A DNA stretch of 64,000 bases from NCBI RefSeq assembly GCF_025499465.1, contig NZ_JAIMCA010000002.1, positions 434,001-498,000 of the forward strand, given 5' to 3'. The stretch comes from Allobosea sp. BH3. GTDB lineage: Bacteria; Pseudomonadota; Alphaproteobacteria; Rhizobiales; Beijerinckiaceae. The notes under the pieces were generated by a model. The model did no database searches and was not told where the DNA came from. It was given only the letters and a program-made list of their open reading frames with translations. The position numbers were made by a program, and so were the translations under genes. Positions 45,372 through 53,891 of this stretch are shown here, piece by piece (position 1 is the stretch's first letter; each line of letters opens with the position of its first letter).

Positions 45372-46069
45372 CGCTGGCACAGCGCATCACGGCGGCGGAA
45401 GCGGCGGGCTTCATGCTCGGCCGGCTCGCCATCGTGCCCGACCTCTCGGGCGCGCTCTGGCTGCCGGAGGAGCGCACGCTCGTCGTCGCCGATCTGCATC
45501 TGGAGAAGGGCTCGGCCTATGCGGCGCGCGGCGTGATGCTGCCGCCCTATGATTCGACCGCGACGCTCGCAGCGCTCGCCTCCGTCACGACGCGCCTTCG
45601 GCCCGCCCGCGTGATCGCGCTCGGCGATTCCTTCCATGATCGCGATGCGGAAAATCGCCTCGCACCGGAAACGCGCGCCGCGCTCGACCTGATGCAACAG
45701 GGCCGCGACTGGCTCTGGATCACGGGGAACCACGACCCCGCGATCAGCCGTGCCATGGGCGGCGAGAGCGCGGCAGAGATCACGCTCGCCGGCGTGACGC
45801 TGCGCCACGAGCCAGGCGAAGGCGAATACGAGATCGCAGGACATCTTCATCCGGCGGCGAAAGTCAGGATGCGCGGGCGGGCCATCAGGCGGCGCTGCTT
45901 CGCGCTCTCCGCGCGCCGTTGCATCATGCCCGCCATGGGTGCCTATGCGGGCGGCCTCAACCTGCGCGACGCAGCGTTCCGGCCGCTGTTCCGCGACGGC
46001 GTGAACGCGCATCTCATCGGCGACGGCCGGTTGTTTCGGATCGATTCACGGTTATTGCTTCCGGATTGA
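45368..46069 (+). CDS. pdeM: Ligase-associated metallophosphoesterase PdeM
   Basis: A 233-residue calcineurin-like phosphoesterase of the TIGR04123 type. The five metal-binding blocks are visible: VVADLHLEKGSAYAARG (about 38-54), VIALGDSFHDRD, LWITGNHDPAIS, TLRHEP and IAGHLHPAAKVRMRGR. It is proposed to act as an endonuclease or phosphatase in the ligase-associated damage response. The GTG start overlaps the helicase stop, so the two are translationally coupled. The Thr tRNA gene follows 110 bases downstream. Confidence 0.92.
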   Translation: MTLAQRITAAEAAGFMLGRLAIVPDLSGALWLPEERTLVVADLHLEKGSAYAARGVMLPPYDSTATLAALASVTTRLRPARVIALGDSFHDRDAENRLAPETRAALDLMQQGRDWLWITGNHDPAISRAMGGESAAEITLAGVTLRHEPGEGEYEIAGHLHPAAKVRMRGRAIRRRCFALSARRCIMPAMGAYAGGLNLRDAAFRPLFRDGVNAHLIGDGRLFRIDSRLLLPD

Positions 46070-46179
46070 GGGAGCGGGTTGCGTCCGCCTCGCGCATGTG
46101 TCATCAGGGCGCCGCTTCGCAACGAAGCCGCGCCGAACGATGCCTCAGGGCAAGCCGTCGCGGGTTGGCTGACGAACCT

Positions 46180-46254
<75 letters not shown>

Positions 46255-46387
46255 GCCCATCCCCTCGATCTGGCCCGGAAACGAGAAGCAAAGCGTCAGC
46301 TTGCCTCTCACGATGCCGCCTTTGCGGTGGCCTCACCAAGCCCTCCCGAACCGATAGCGTTCCTCGGCCGAGCCGGTCGATAGAACC

Positions 46388-47065
46388 TCAGCATGCCTCG
46401 AGGGCGCTGCGTGCGAGCGTGTCGTCGACGCAGCCGTCGATATGGGCGGCCAGGACCTGCTCGGCGCGCGCCATGTCGCGATTGAGGGCGCAGTCGAGCA
46501 GGATCTGATGCTCGCGCGCGGCGATCTCGCCGCGAAAGACGACCGCGACCATCTGGTAGCGCAGGTATTTATCGTAGATCGCGGCATGCGTCTCCAGCAG
46601 CACCCGGGAGCCGCAGGCCGAGATCAGCGCGTGATGGAATTCCCAGTCATAGCGCTTCCAGAGCTCGGGATCGGCCCTGTCCTGGTCGAGCATGCGCCGC
46701 TCCATCTGGGCCAGCTTGTGATGGGCGGCGACGACCCGGCCTTCCCACTCCATGTCCCCTGCTTCGAAGGATTGCGCGAGCGCGTGCCCTTCCAGCAGCA
46801 GCCGCATCGCGGCGATCTCCCGCAGATTCTCGGGGGAGACCGGCGCGACCATGAAGCCCTTCTGGCCTTCGGCCTCGACGAGCCCTTCCGAGGCGAGGCG
46901 GTTGAGCAGTTCGCGCAGCGTGCTGACGCTCGTCTCGTAAGCCTCGCGCAGAAGCTCCAGCTTCAGCTTCTGCCCCGGCGCCAGCTTGCCGAAGATGATG
47001 TCGGACCTGATCCGCCGATAGGCCATTTCGCCAACGGAGGCGCTGGGCGGCGTCGCTTTCAGCAT
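46388..47065 (-). CDS. GntR family (FadR/FCD) transcriptional regulator
   Basis: A 225-residue regulator. The GntR winged helix is at about 10-75 (AYRRIRSDIIFGKLAPGQKL, with LLREAYETSVSTLRELLNRL), followed by a helical FCD ligand-binding domain with the usual metal/acid-binding histidines (EFHHALISACGS, and HQILLDCALNRD). It is divergent from the TRAP transporter/AroQ/AroE/QuiC operon and is very probably its repressor, responding to an organic acid. ATG at 47065 (MLKATPPSASVGEMA) is chosen; the frame continues upstream over the promoter region. Confidence 0.9.
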   Translation of the reverse strand: MLKATPPSASVGEMAYRRIRSDIIFGKLAPGQKLKLELLREAYETSVSTLRELLNRLASEGLVEAEGQKGFMVAPVSPENLREIAAMRLLLEGHALAQSFEAGDMEWEGRVVAAHHKLAQMERRMLDQDRADPELWKRYDWEFHHALISACGSRVLLETHAAIYDKYLRYQMVAVVFRGEIAAREHQILLDCALNRDMARAEQVLAAHIDGCVDDTLARSALEAC

Positions 47066-47159
47066 GTCCGATCGTCCAATTGCGTCGAGGCCAGGAAAAG
47101 GCCGCGCCCCGCCGACCATAGCGGAACCGCGGCGAGGTTCAATGCGGCCTTCAAAATCC

Positions 47160-47176
47160 ATAATCTCATATATTAT
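47160..47176. promoter_or_regulatory. Candidate GntR operator ATAAT-N7-ATTAT
   Basis: A perfect inverted repeat (ATAAT 47160-47164, ATTAT 47172-47176) within a strikingly AT-rich 40-base stretch between the divergent GntR and TRAP genes. The position is right for control of both promoters. The sequence does not match the classical FadR TGGTNNNACCA core, so the assignment rests on symmetry and place. Confidence 0.4.
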
Positions 47177-47261
47177 TGAAAATGCCTGTTGCGAAAGATC
47201 TGCGGCATGTCGATAGTGTCGCAGCAGGCGGGACCATAACTCGCCATCAGGGAGGTTCCAC

Positions 47262-48251
47262 ATGGCCATTCAGATCGACAGGCGTCGTCTCATTGCCGGC
47301 AGCGCGGCCCTGGCCGCCGCGGGCATGGGCTCGGGCGCCCAGGCGCAGGCGAAGCCCAATCTGCGCTTCTCCGCGGTGTTCTCGGAGCAGGACATCCGGG
47401 CCGAGATGATGAAGCGCTTCGGCGAAGCGATCAAAGACGACTTCACGCTTCAGCCCTATTACGGCGGCAACCTGTTCAAGCAGGGCACCGAGCTGGTCGC
47501 CATGCAGCGCAACAACCTCGAAATGGGGAACATCGCGCCGCAGGACATCTCCAACCAGATCCCCGAATGGTCGATCGTGACCTCGGCCTATCTCTTCCGC
47601 GACGCCGACCATCTGAAGAAGGTCTTCGCCAGCGATGTTGGCCGCGACCTCAAGAAGCTCGCCGAGGACAAGCTCAACATCAAGATTCTCGGGCCGACCT
47701 ATTTCGGCGCCCGGCAAGTGGGCCTGAAGCCCAAGAAGAAGATCACGACGCCTGCCGACATGGCCGGCATCAAGCTGCGCATGCCGGGCGGCGACGCCTG
47801 GCAGTTCCTCGGCCAGTCGATCGGCGCCAACCCGACCCCGATGGCCTATGCCGAGGTTTATACCGGGCTGCAGAGCGGCGCGATCGACGGCCAGGACAAC
47901 CCGCTGCCGAACGTCCAGAACATGAAGTTCTACGAGGTCCAGTCGCAGATCGTGCTGACCTCGCATCTCGTCGGCTTCGACCTGCTCTGCGTCACCGACC
48001 GCGTCTGGAAGGCGATGTCGCCGCAGAAGCAGGCCGCCTTCCAGGCCGCGGCCGACGCGGCCATGGACTGGAGCGCCAAGGCGCATCTCGACAAGGAGAA
48101 GGAGCTCGTCGACTTCTTCAAGAAGCAGGGGCTCGAGGTCTACGTGCCCGACCTCGCCGCCTTCCGCGACTTCGCGCAGAAGAAGTACCTGGCGTCCGAC
48201 CTGGCCAAGAGTTGGCCGCAAGGCATGGTCGCCAAGATCAACGCGCTCTGA
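47262..48251 (+). CDS. dctP: TRAP transporter substrate-binding protein (DctP)
   Basis: A 329-residue periplasmic protein with a twin-arginine-like signal (IDRRRLIAGSAALAAAGMGS, cleavage near AQAQ). It has the DctP fold: the ligand-carboxylate arginine in MAGIKLRMPGGD (about 170), TPMAYAEVYTGLQSGAIDGQ, and LGPTYFGARQVGL. TRAP binding proteins capture carboxylic acids. The downstream AroQ/AroE/QuiC genes suggest a quinate- or shikimate-type acid, which is inference from context. GGGAGGTTCCAC provides a good ribosome site. It is the first gene of the operon. Confidence 0.92.
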   Translation: MAIQIDRRRLIAGSAALAAAGMGSGAQAQAKPNLRFSAVFSEQDIRAEMMKRFGEAIKDDFTLQPYYGGNLFKQGTELVAMQRNNLEMGNIAPQDISNQIPEWSIVTSAYLFRDADHLKKVFASDVGRDLKKLAEDKLNIKILGPTYFGARQVGLKPKKKITTPADMAGIKLRMPGGDAWQFLGQSIGANPTPMAYAEVYTGLQSGAIDGQDNPLPNVQNMKFYEVQSQIVLTSHLVGFDLLCVTDRVWKAMSPQKQAAFQAAADAAMDWSAKAHLDKEKELVDFFKKQGLEVYVPDLAAFRDFAQKKYLASDLAKSWPQGMVAKINAL

Positions 48252-48339
48252 GCGGCGCCTGCGACGGGGGCCGTTCGTCCCATGCCACAAGGCAGGGTGA
48301 GCGGCCGCCCTCATCGACAGAGGCAAAAAGGGGAGCGCG

Positions 48340-48858
48340 ATGGGGGAACGGCTACGCCTGATCGGCGGCTGGCTCGCAAGGCGGGCTGAAAACCTACTGG
48401 TCCTGATGCTCGGCGCGATGTTCGCCGTCTTCATCGTCCAGATCATCTTTCGCTACCTGCTCAATTTCCCGATCGGCTGGACGCATGAGATCAGCGTGCT
48501 GCTCTGGCTCTGGATGGTGCTGTTCGGCGCGGCCTTCGTCACACGCGAGACTGAGGAAATCCGCTTCGACATCATCTATGGCGCCGTCGGCCCGCGGCTG
48601 CGCCGGACCATGTCGCTGGTGACCGCGGCCGTGCTCGTCGTGCTCTACACCATCTCGCTGCCAGCGATGGTCGACTACGTCTCCTTCATGAAGGTCGAGC
48701 GCACGGCCTATCTGAAGATCCCGTTCAACTGGGTCTACTCGATCTATCTGGCCTTCGCCGTCGCCGCGATCGCCCGCTATCTCTGGCTCGGCTTCAGCGC
48801 GCTGCGCGGGAAGGCGCCGGAGGAGTTCGACCCCACCAAGGCAGGCTCCGGCGTATGA
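48340..48858 (+). CDS. dctQ: TRAP transporter small permease (DctQ)
   Basis: A 172-residue membrane protein with four helices (about 17-38, 48-66, 88-110 and 125-150) and the DctQ pattern: AVFIVQIIFRYLLNFPIGWT, HEISVLLWLWMVLFGAAFV and TEEIRFDIIYG. It is the small subunit that partners the large DctM channel in the inner membrane. ATG at 48340 follows AAAAAGGGGAGCG. Its stop overlaps the dctM start by four bases (ATGA). Confidence 0.92.
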   Translation: MGERLRLIGGWLARRAENLLVLMLGAMFAVFIVQIIFRYLLNFPIGWTHEISVLLWLWMVLFGAAFVTRETEEIRFDIIYGAVGPRLRRTMSLVTAAVLVVLYTISLPAMVDYVSFMKVERTAYLKIPFNWVYSIYLAFAVAAIARYLWLGFSALRGKAPEEFDPTKAGSGV

Positions 48859-50150
48859 CGACGCCCTTCTCACTCGCCATCCTCGCCATCGTCGCGCTGT
48901 CGCTGTTCGGCCTTCCTATCGGCCACGCCATGATCGCAGGTTCGATCCTCTACCTGCTGATGGCAGGGCAGGATCTCAGCATCGCCGCCGAGCAGCTGCT
49001 CAACGGCATGTACACCAACTACGTCATCCTGGCGGTGCCGCTGTTCATTCTTGCCGCCGAGCTGATGAACATCGGCAGCATGACCGAGCGGCTGCTGCGC
49101 TTCTGCGACGCGCTGGTCGGGCGCTTTCGCGGCGGGCTGGCACAGGTCAACATCGTTCAGAGCGTGATCTTCGCCGGCATGTCGGGCTCGGCCATCGCCG
49201 ACGCGGCCGGCACGGGCAGGATGATGCAGGCGATGATGACGAAGGACGGCAAGTACCCGCCCGCCTTCGCCGCCGCGCTGACGGCCGTCTCCTCGGTGAT
49301 CGGGCCGATCATCCCGCCCTCGATCCCGATGGTGATCTACGCGCTGGTCTCCGATGCCTCGATCGGCTTCCTCTTCCTGGGCGGTGTCATCCCCGGCCTA
49401 CTGATGGCGCTGGCGCAGATGCTGATGGTCGCCTGGGCGGCGAGGAAGCGGAACTTCCCGGTCGAGCCGCCGATCCCGCTGCGCGAACTGCCGCGCATCA
49501 CCTGGCGCGCCTTTCCGGCGCTGATGATGCCGGTCGTGCTGCTCGGCGGCATCTATGGCGGCGCGACCACGCCGACCGAGGCCGCCGCCGTCGCGGCCGC
49601 CTATGCGTTGCTGGTCTCGGCGCTGCTCTACCGCAGCGTGACCCTGCCGGCGCTTTACACCTCCCTCGCCTACAGCGCCCGCACCACTGTCTCGATCGGG
49701 ATGCTCATCGCCGGCGCGCTGGTCTTCAACTACGTCGTCACCATCGAGAACATCCCCGAAACCCTGAAGGGCTTTCTCGCCGGCTTCGACCTTTCGCCGC
49801 TCGGCTTTCTGCTGCTGGTCAACCTGCTGCTGCTGATCCTCGGCTGCCTGCTCGAAGGCACGACCATCCTGCTGATCGTGGTGCCGGTGCTGATCCCGAC
49901 CGCGAAGGCGCTCGGCATCGACATGGTGCATTTCGGCGTGGTGGTCGTCGTGAACATCATGATGGGGCTGATCACACCGCCCTACGGGCTGCTGCTTTTC
50001 ATCATGACGAACATCGCCGAGGTGCCGCTGCGCGAAATCGTGCGCGAATGCATGCCCTTCCTTGGCGCGATGCTGGTCGCGCTCGCGGCGATCACCCTCT
50101 TCCCGGAACTCGTGCTCTGGCTGCCCCGACTGATGGGCTATCAAGGCTGA
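48855..50150 (+). CDS. dctM: TRAP transporter large permease (DctM)
   Basis: A 431-residue membrane protein with about eleven to twelve helices. It has the DctM features GLPIGHAMIAGSILYL, FAGMSGSAIADAAGTGRMM (about 110), the hairpin region IGPIIPPSIPMVIYAL (about 150), GGATTPTEAAAVAAAYAL and the later VVNIMMGLITPPYGLLLF. It is the Na+-coupled channel subunit for the acid bound by DctP. It overlaps dctQ, and the AroQ-like gene follows after 37 bases. Confidence 0.95.
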   Translation: MTTPFSLAILAIVALSLFGLPIGHAMIAGSILYLLMAGQDLSIAAEQLLNGMYTNYVILAVPLFILAAELMNIGSMTERLLRFCDALVGRFRGGLAQVNIVQSVIFAGMSGSAIADAAGTGRMMQAMMTKDGKYPPAFAAALTAVSSVIGPIIPPSIPMVIYALVSDASIGFLFLGGVIPGLLMALAQMLMVAWAARKRNFPVEPPIPLRELPRITWRAFPALMMPVVLLGGIYGGATTPTEAAAVAAAYALLVSALLYRSVTLPALYTSLAYSARTTVSIGMLIAGALVFNYVVTIENIPETLKGFLAGFDLSPLGFLLLVNLLLLILGCLLEGTTILLIVVPVLIPTAKALGIDMVHFGVVVVVNIMMGLITPPYGLLLFIMTNIAEVPLREIVRECMPFLGAMLVALAAITLFPELVLWLPRLMGYQG

Positions 50151-50187
50151 GGCGGCTGGCCGGCGTGATCCAACGACAGGTGAACCG

Positions 50188-50625
50188 ATGCCCAAGCCCA
50201 TCTACGTCCTGAACGGCCCGAATCTGAACCGGCTGGGCACCCGCGAGCCGCAGATCTACGGCAGCACCACCCTGTCCCAGGTCGAGGAGATCTGCCGGGA
50301 GGCCGCCGCCGGCCACGCGCTGGAATTCCGCCAGAGCAATCGCGAATACGAGATCGTCGACTGGATCCACGAGGCGATCGACCGGGGCGACGCGATCGTC
50401 ATCAACCCGGCTGCCTATTCCTTCACCTCGATCGCCATCCTCGATGCGCTCAAGATGTTTCCCGGCCCGATCATCGAGCTGCACATCTCGAACATCCATC
50501 GCCGCGAGCAGCACTACCACAAATCCTATGTCTCGCTGGCGGCGACCGCCGTCATCGCCGGGCTCGGCGCGCAGGGCTACGCCGTGGCGGTACGCGCCGC
50601 TATCGAGCTGAAAGGGCGCGGCTAA
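50188..50625 (+). CDS. Type II 3-dehydroquinate dehydratase-like protein (AroQ-like)
   Basis: A 145-residue protein of the type II dehydroquinase family, which interconverts dehydroquinate and dehydroshikimate. The catalytic loop is present (NGPNLNRLGTREPQIYG, with Arg and Tyr), as is the later histidine (ELHISNIH). Two substrate-contacting residues are changed: the family AYTHTS motif is AYSFTS (His to Phe) and the later FRHHS-type arginine is Tyr (QHYHKS). It may therefore act on a modified or related substrate, or be a catabolic variant. It follows the TRAP permease gene and precedes the AroE-like gene. Confidence 0.85.
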   Translation: MPKPIYVLNGPNLNRLGTREPQIYGSTTLSQVEEICREAAAGHALEFRQSNREYEIVDWIHEAIDRGDAIVINPAAYSFTSIAILDALKMFPGPIIELHISNIHRREQHYHKSYVSLAATAVIAGLGAQGYAVAVRAAIELKGRG

Positions 50626-50713
50626 GACGGAGGGGACAGGCCGGCGGCCTGCTTCCGCCAGCGCTTCACGCCGGGTCCGGCCCGGCCACAGACCGTGAGA
50701 GAACGACTTCGCC

Positions 50714-51559
50714 ATGATCCGCGGTACGACCAGACTGATCGGCCATCTCGGTTATCCCACCGAGAGCTTCAAGGCGCCGATGATCTACAATCCCTTCTTC
50801 GAGCGAGAAGGGATCGATGCCGTGGTCGTTCCGATGGGCTGCCGTGCCGAGGATTACCCGGCCTTCCTGCCGCTCTTCTTTCGGCTTTCCAACGCCCATG
50901 GCGCGCTGATCACCATGCCCCATAAGGTGACCACGACCGGGCTCGTCGACCTCGTTCTGCCGACCGCCGCCATCGCCGGGGCCTGCAACGCGGTTCGCCG
51001 CGAGCCGGACGGCACGTTGACCGGCGACATGTTCGACGGCGAAGGCTTCGTGCGCGGGGTGCTGCGCAAGGGCAGGCCCGTCGCGGGCCGCAAAGCGCTG
51101 GTCGTCGGCTCGGGCGGCGTGGGCTCGGCGATAGCGGCCTCGCTGGCGAAGGCGGGGGCCGGCGAGATCGCCCTGTTCGACCTGACCCCGCATGCCTCCG
51201 AGGCGCTGGCCGGGCGCCTGCGGCAGCACTATCCCGCGCTCTCGCTGCGCACCGGCTCGAACGACCCTGCCGGCTATGACATCGTCGTCAATGCCACGCC
51301 GCTCGGCATGAAGCCCGGAGACCCTCTGCCGCTCGACATGGAGCGCCTCTCGCCCGGAAGCTTCGTCGGCGAGGTGGTGATGGCGCAGGAGATTACGCCC
51401 TTCCTCGCCGCGGCGCGCGCGCGGGGTTGCGCGATCCAGGTCGGCACCGACATGCTGTTCGAGCAGATTCCGGCCTATCTCGAATTCTTCGGCCTGCCCT
51501 CGACCACGCCGGACGATCTGAGGGCCGTCGCGCGCCTATCCAGCGAGGTTCCGGCATGA
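50714..51559 (+). CDS. Shikimate/quinate dehydrogenase-like protein (AroE-like)
   Basis: A 281-residue NAD(P)-dependent enzyme of the AroE superfamily. It keeps the catalytic lysine (LITMPHKVTTTG, about 71) and aspartate (TGDMFDGEGFVRG, about 107), and a Rossmann loop GSGGVGSAIAASLA (about 131). The N-terminal substrate motif, normally GxPIxHSxSP, is GYPTESFKAP, so the two serines that hold the shikimate carboxylate are Phe and Ala. That places it among shikimate-dehydrogenase-like paralogues rather than the biosynthetic enzyme. It overlaps the QuiC-like gene by four bases (ATGA). Confidence 0.85.
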   Translation: MIRGTTRLIGHLGYPTESFKAPMIYNPFFEREGIDAVVVPMGCRAEDYPAFLPLFFRLSNAHGALITMPHKVTTTGLVDLVLPTAAIAGACNAVRREPDGTLTGDMFDGEGFVRGVLRKGRPVAGRKALVVGSGGVGSAIAASLAKAGAGEIALFDLTPHASEALAGRLRQHYPALSLRTGSNDPAGYDIVVNATPLGMKPGDPLPLDMERLSPGSFVGEVVMAQEITPFLAAARARGCAIQVGTDMLFEQIPAYLEFFGLPSTTPDDLRAVARLSSEVPA

Positions 51560-53451
51560 TCCCCTCCATCGCCACGGTCTGCGTCTCGGGCACGCTGCGG
51601 GAGAAGCTGGAGGCGATCGCCGCCGCCGGCTTCACCGCCGTCGAGATCTTCGAGAACGACCTGCTCGCCTTTCCCGGCTCGCCGGAAGAGGTGCGGGGCA
51701 TCTGCGCCGATCTCGGCCTCGCCATCGTCACCTGCCAGCCCTTCCGCGATTTCGAGGGCATGCCCGACGCGCGCCGCCAGCGGACCTTCGACAGGGCCGA
51801 GCGCAAATTCGACCTGCTGCAGGAGCTCGGCAGCGACCTGCTGTTCGTCTGCTCGAGCGTCTCGCCCGAAGCCTTGTCCGGCATCGACCGGCTGGCGGGG
51901 GATTTCGCCGAGCTCGGCGAACGCGCGGCGCGGCGCGGCATGCGCGTCGGCTTCGAGGCCCTCGCCTGGGGCCGACATGTCTACGACTACCGCGATGCCT
52001 GGGAGATCGTGCGCCGGGTCGGCCGCGACAATGTCGGCATCGTGCTGGATTCCTTTCACATCCTGTCGCGGGGCCTGGACCTCGCGACCATCGGGACGAT
52101 CCCGCGCGAGAAGATCGCCATGGTGCAGATGGCCGATGCGCCTTGGCTGCAGATGGACCATCTCTCATGGAGCCGGCACTGGCGCTGCCTGCCGGGACAG
52201 GGCGATCTCGACCTCTCCGCCTTCATGCAGGCGCTGGCCACCACCGGCTATGACGGCGTGCTCTCGCTCGAGATCTTCAACGACCGCTTCCGCGCCGGCT
52301 CGGCGCGCTCCGTCGCTCTCGACGGGCATCGCTCTCTGATCTGGCTGCTCGACGAGACGGCCCGCAAGCTCGGGCGGCCGGTTCCCGGCGCGGTGCCGAT
52401 GCCGCCGCCGGCGCCGGTCGAGACCGTCGAGTTCATCGAGTTCGCCGTCTCGGAGGCGGAGCGGCCCGGCTTCGAGGCGCTGATGCGCGCGCTGGGTTTC
52501 GCCCGGACGGGCAGCCATCGCTCGAAGGACGTCGACCTCTGGAGCCAGGGCGACATCCGCATCGTGCTCAACAGCGAGACGGATTCCTTCGCCCGCAGCT
52601 ACCAGATCACGCATGGCACCTCGGTCTGCGCATTGGCGCTGCGGGTGCCCGATGCGCGGGCTGCGACTCAGCGGGCCGCCGCCCTGCTCGACGTGCCCTA
52701 TGAAGGCGCCGTGGGTCCTGGAGAACTCGACATCCCGGCGGTGCGCGGCCTCGGCGGCAGCCTGCTCTACTTCCTGGACCGAGGATCGGCATTGGGGCGC
52801 TGGGCCGAGGTGGACTTCCAGCCGACAGGAGAAGCCGGCGGCGGGGCCGGCCTGACCCGCGTCGACCATGTCTCGCAGACGATGCAGTACGAGGAGATGC
52901 TGACCTGGCTGCTCTTCTACTCCTCGCTCTTCGAGACGGCGAAGACACCGACCCAGGCCGTGCTGGACCCCGGCGGCGTGGTCCAGAGCCAGGTGATCGA
53001 GAGCGGGCTCGCGGGTGGCGCGGGGCTTCGGCTGATCCTGAACGGCTCGCAGAGCCACCGCACGCTCTCTGCGCGCTTCGTCACGGACTTCTTCGGGTCC
53101 GGCGTGCAGCACATCGCGTTCCAGACCGACGACATTGCGGCGACGGTCGCGCAGTTCGCCCGGAACGGCGTCGCGATGCTGACGATCCCCGAGAACTACT
53201 ATGACGACCTGGAAGCGCGCTCGGACCTCGGCAGCGACGAACTCGCTACTCTGAAGTCCCTGAACATCCTCTACGACAGCGACGCCGTCGGCAGCTTCCG
53301 CCAGGCCTATACGCAGACGCTCGACGGCGGGCTGTTCTTCGAGATCGTCCAGCGCGACGGCTATCGCGGCTACGGCGCCGCCAATGCCGGCATCCGGCTG
53401 GCGGCGCAGGCCCGGCTGGCGCGTCCGATCACGGTCCCTTCCGCGGGTTGA
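51556..53451 (+). CDS. Bifunctional 3-dehydroshikimate dehydratase / 4-hydroxyphenylpyruvate dioxygenase-like protein (QuiC-like)
   Basis: A 631-residue fusion. The N-terminal TIM barrel (about 1-275) is of the sugar phosphate isomerase/epimerase type with metal ligands of dehydroshikimate dehydratase: GFEALAWGRHVYDY (Glu), IVLDSFHILSRG (Asp, His), VQMADAP and LSLEIFNDRF (Glu). The C-terminal half (about 295-610) is a double vicinal-oxygen-chelate fold with VDHVSQTM, VQHIAFQTDDI and LFFEIVQRDGY as the His-His-Glu triad of hydroxyphenylpyruvate-dioxygenase-type domains. QuiC proteins convert dehydroshikimate to protocatechuate. ATG at 51556 overlaps the previous stop. It completes the TRAP operon. 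Confidence 0.9.
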   Translation: MIPSIATVCVSGTLREKLEAIAAAGFTAVEIFENDLLAFPGSPEEVRGICADLGLAIVTCQPFRDFEGMPDARRQRTFDRAERKFDLLQELGSDLLFVCSSVSPEALSGIDRLAGDFAELGERAARRGMRVGFEALAWGRHVYDYRDAWEIVRRVGRDNVGIVLDSFHILSRGLDLATIGTIPREKIAMVQMADAPWLQMDHLSWSRHWRCLPGQGDLDLSAFMQALATTGYDGVLSLEIFNDRFRAGSARSVALDGHRSLIWLLDETARKLGRPVPGAVPMPPPAPVETVEFIEFAVSEAERPGFEALMRALGFARTGSHRSKDVDLWSQGDIRIVLNSETDSFARSYQITHGTSVCALALRVPDARAATQRAAALLDVPYEGAVGPGELDIPAVRGLGGSLLYFLDRGSALGRWAEVDFQPTGEAGGGAGLTRVDHVSQTMQYEEMLTWLLFYSSLFETAKTPTQAVLDPGGVVQSQVIESGLAGGAGLRLILNGSQSHRTLSARFVTDFFGSGVQHIAFQTDDIAATVAQFARNGVAMLTIPENYYDDLEARSDLGSDELATLKSLNILYDSDAVGSFRQAYTQTLDGGLFFEIVQRDGYRGYGAANAGIRLAAQARLARPITVPSAG

Positions 53452-53555
53452 ACCGTGGTTGCAGGCGACGTTCGCCATGGTCTGGCGCGCGCCACTGGTT
53501 GGCCAAGCCGGTCCAGGAGTGAACTTCAGGACGCGCGGGCCAAGCCGCGACGCCC

Positions 53556-53891
53556 TCACGCCTTCATGTGAAGCGTCACCAGCACGGTGATTTCGGCCCC
53601 CGTAGGCAGCGTGGCGGCCACCCGCACGAAATTGCCGAAATGGGCGAGGCGCTGGAAGGTCACCGCGTCCTTCGCCGCCGGCAGCGCGAATTCGGAGCCT
53701 TCCGGGCACCAGTGCATGCCGTCGGCCGAAATCTCGATGCGGGCCTTGGGAAGAGTCCCCTTCGGCTGCTTCAGGGCGCGGACGAAGACGATCGCCTCCT
53801 TCGCCCAGCCGGCCTCATAGGGCTCCGTGGCGCTCTCGCCGGTCCAGCTCTCGTTGCGGGCGACGATGGCGGTGAGGTTCTCGGGCAGCAT
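53556..53891 (-). CDS. Small uncharacterised protein of the sugar-transport locus
   Basis: A 111-residue soluble protein, probably all-beta: LPENLTAIVARNESWTGESA, IEISADGMHWCPEGSEFALP, then FQRLAHFGNFVRVAATLPTG and ITVLVTLHMKA. The phrase on measuring or reading a surface value (ISADGMHW) recalls bacterial immunoglobulin-like or jelly-roll small domains. No catalytic motif is visible. Its ATG overlaps the stop of the upstream gene (TGATG), so the two are coupled and probably form a complex. I do not recognise a family with confidence. Confidence 0.65.
   Translation of the reverse strand: MLPENLTAIVARNESWTGESATEPYEAGWAKEAIVFVRALKQPKGTLPKARIEISADGMHWCPEGSEFALPAAKDAVTFQRLAHFGNFVRVAATLPTGAEITVLVTLHMKA

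Noticed and set aside
42870..45380. 836-codon minus-strand frame antisense to the Lhr helicase
   Set aside because: Same reason: it exactly mirrors a conserved helicase and has no features of its own.
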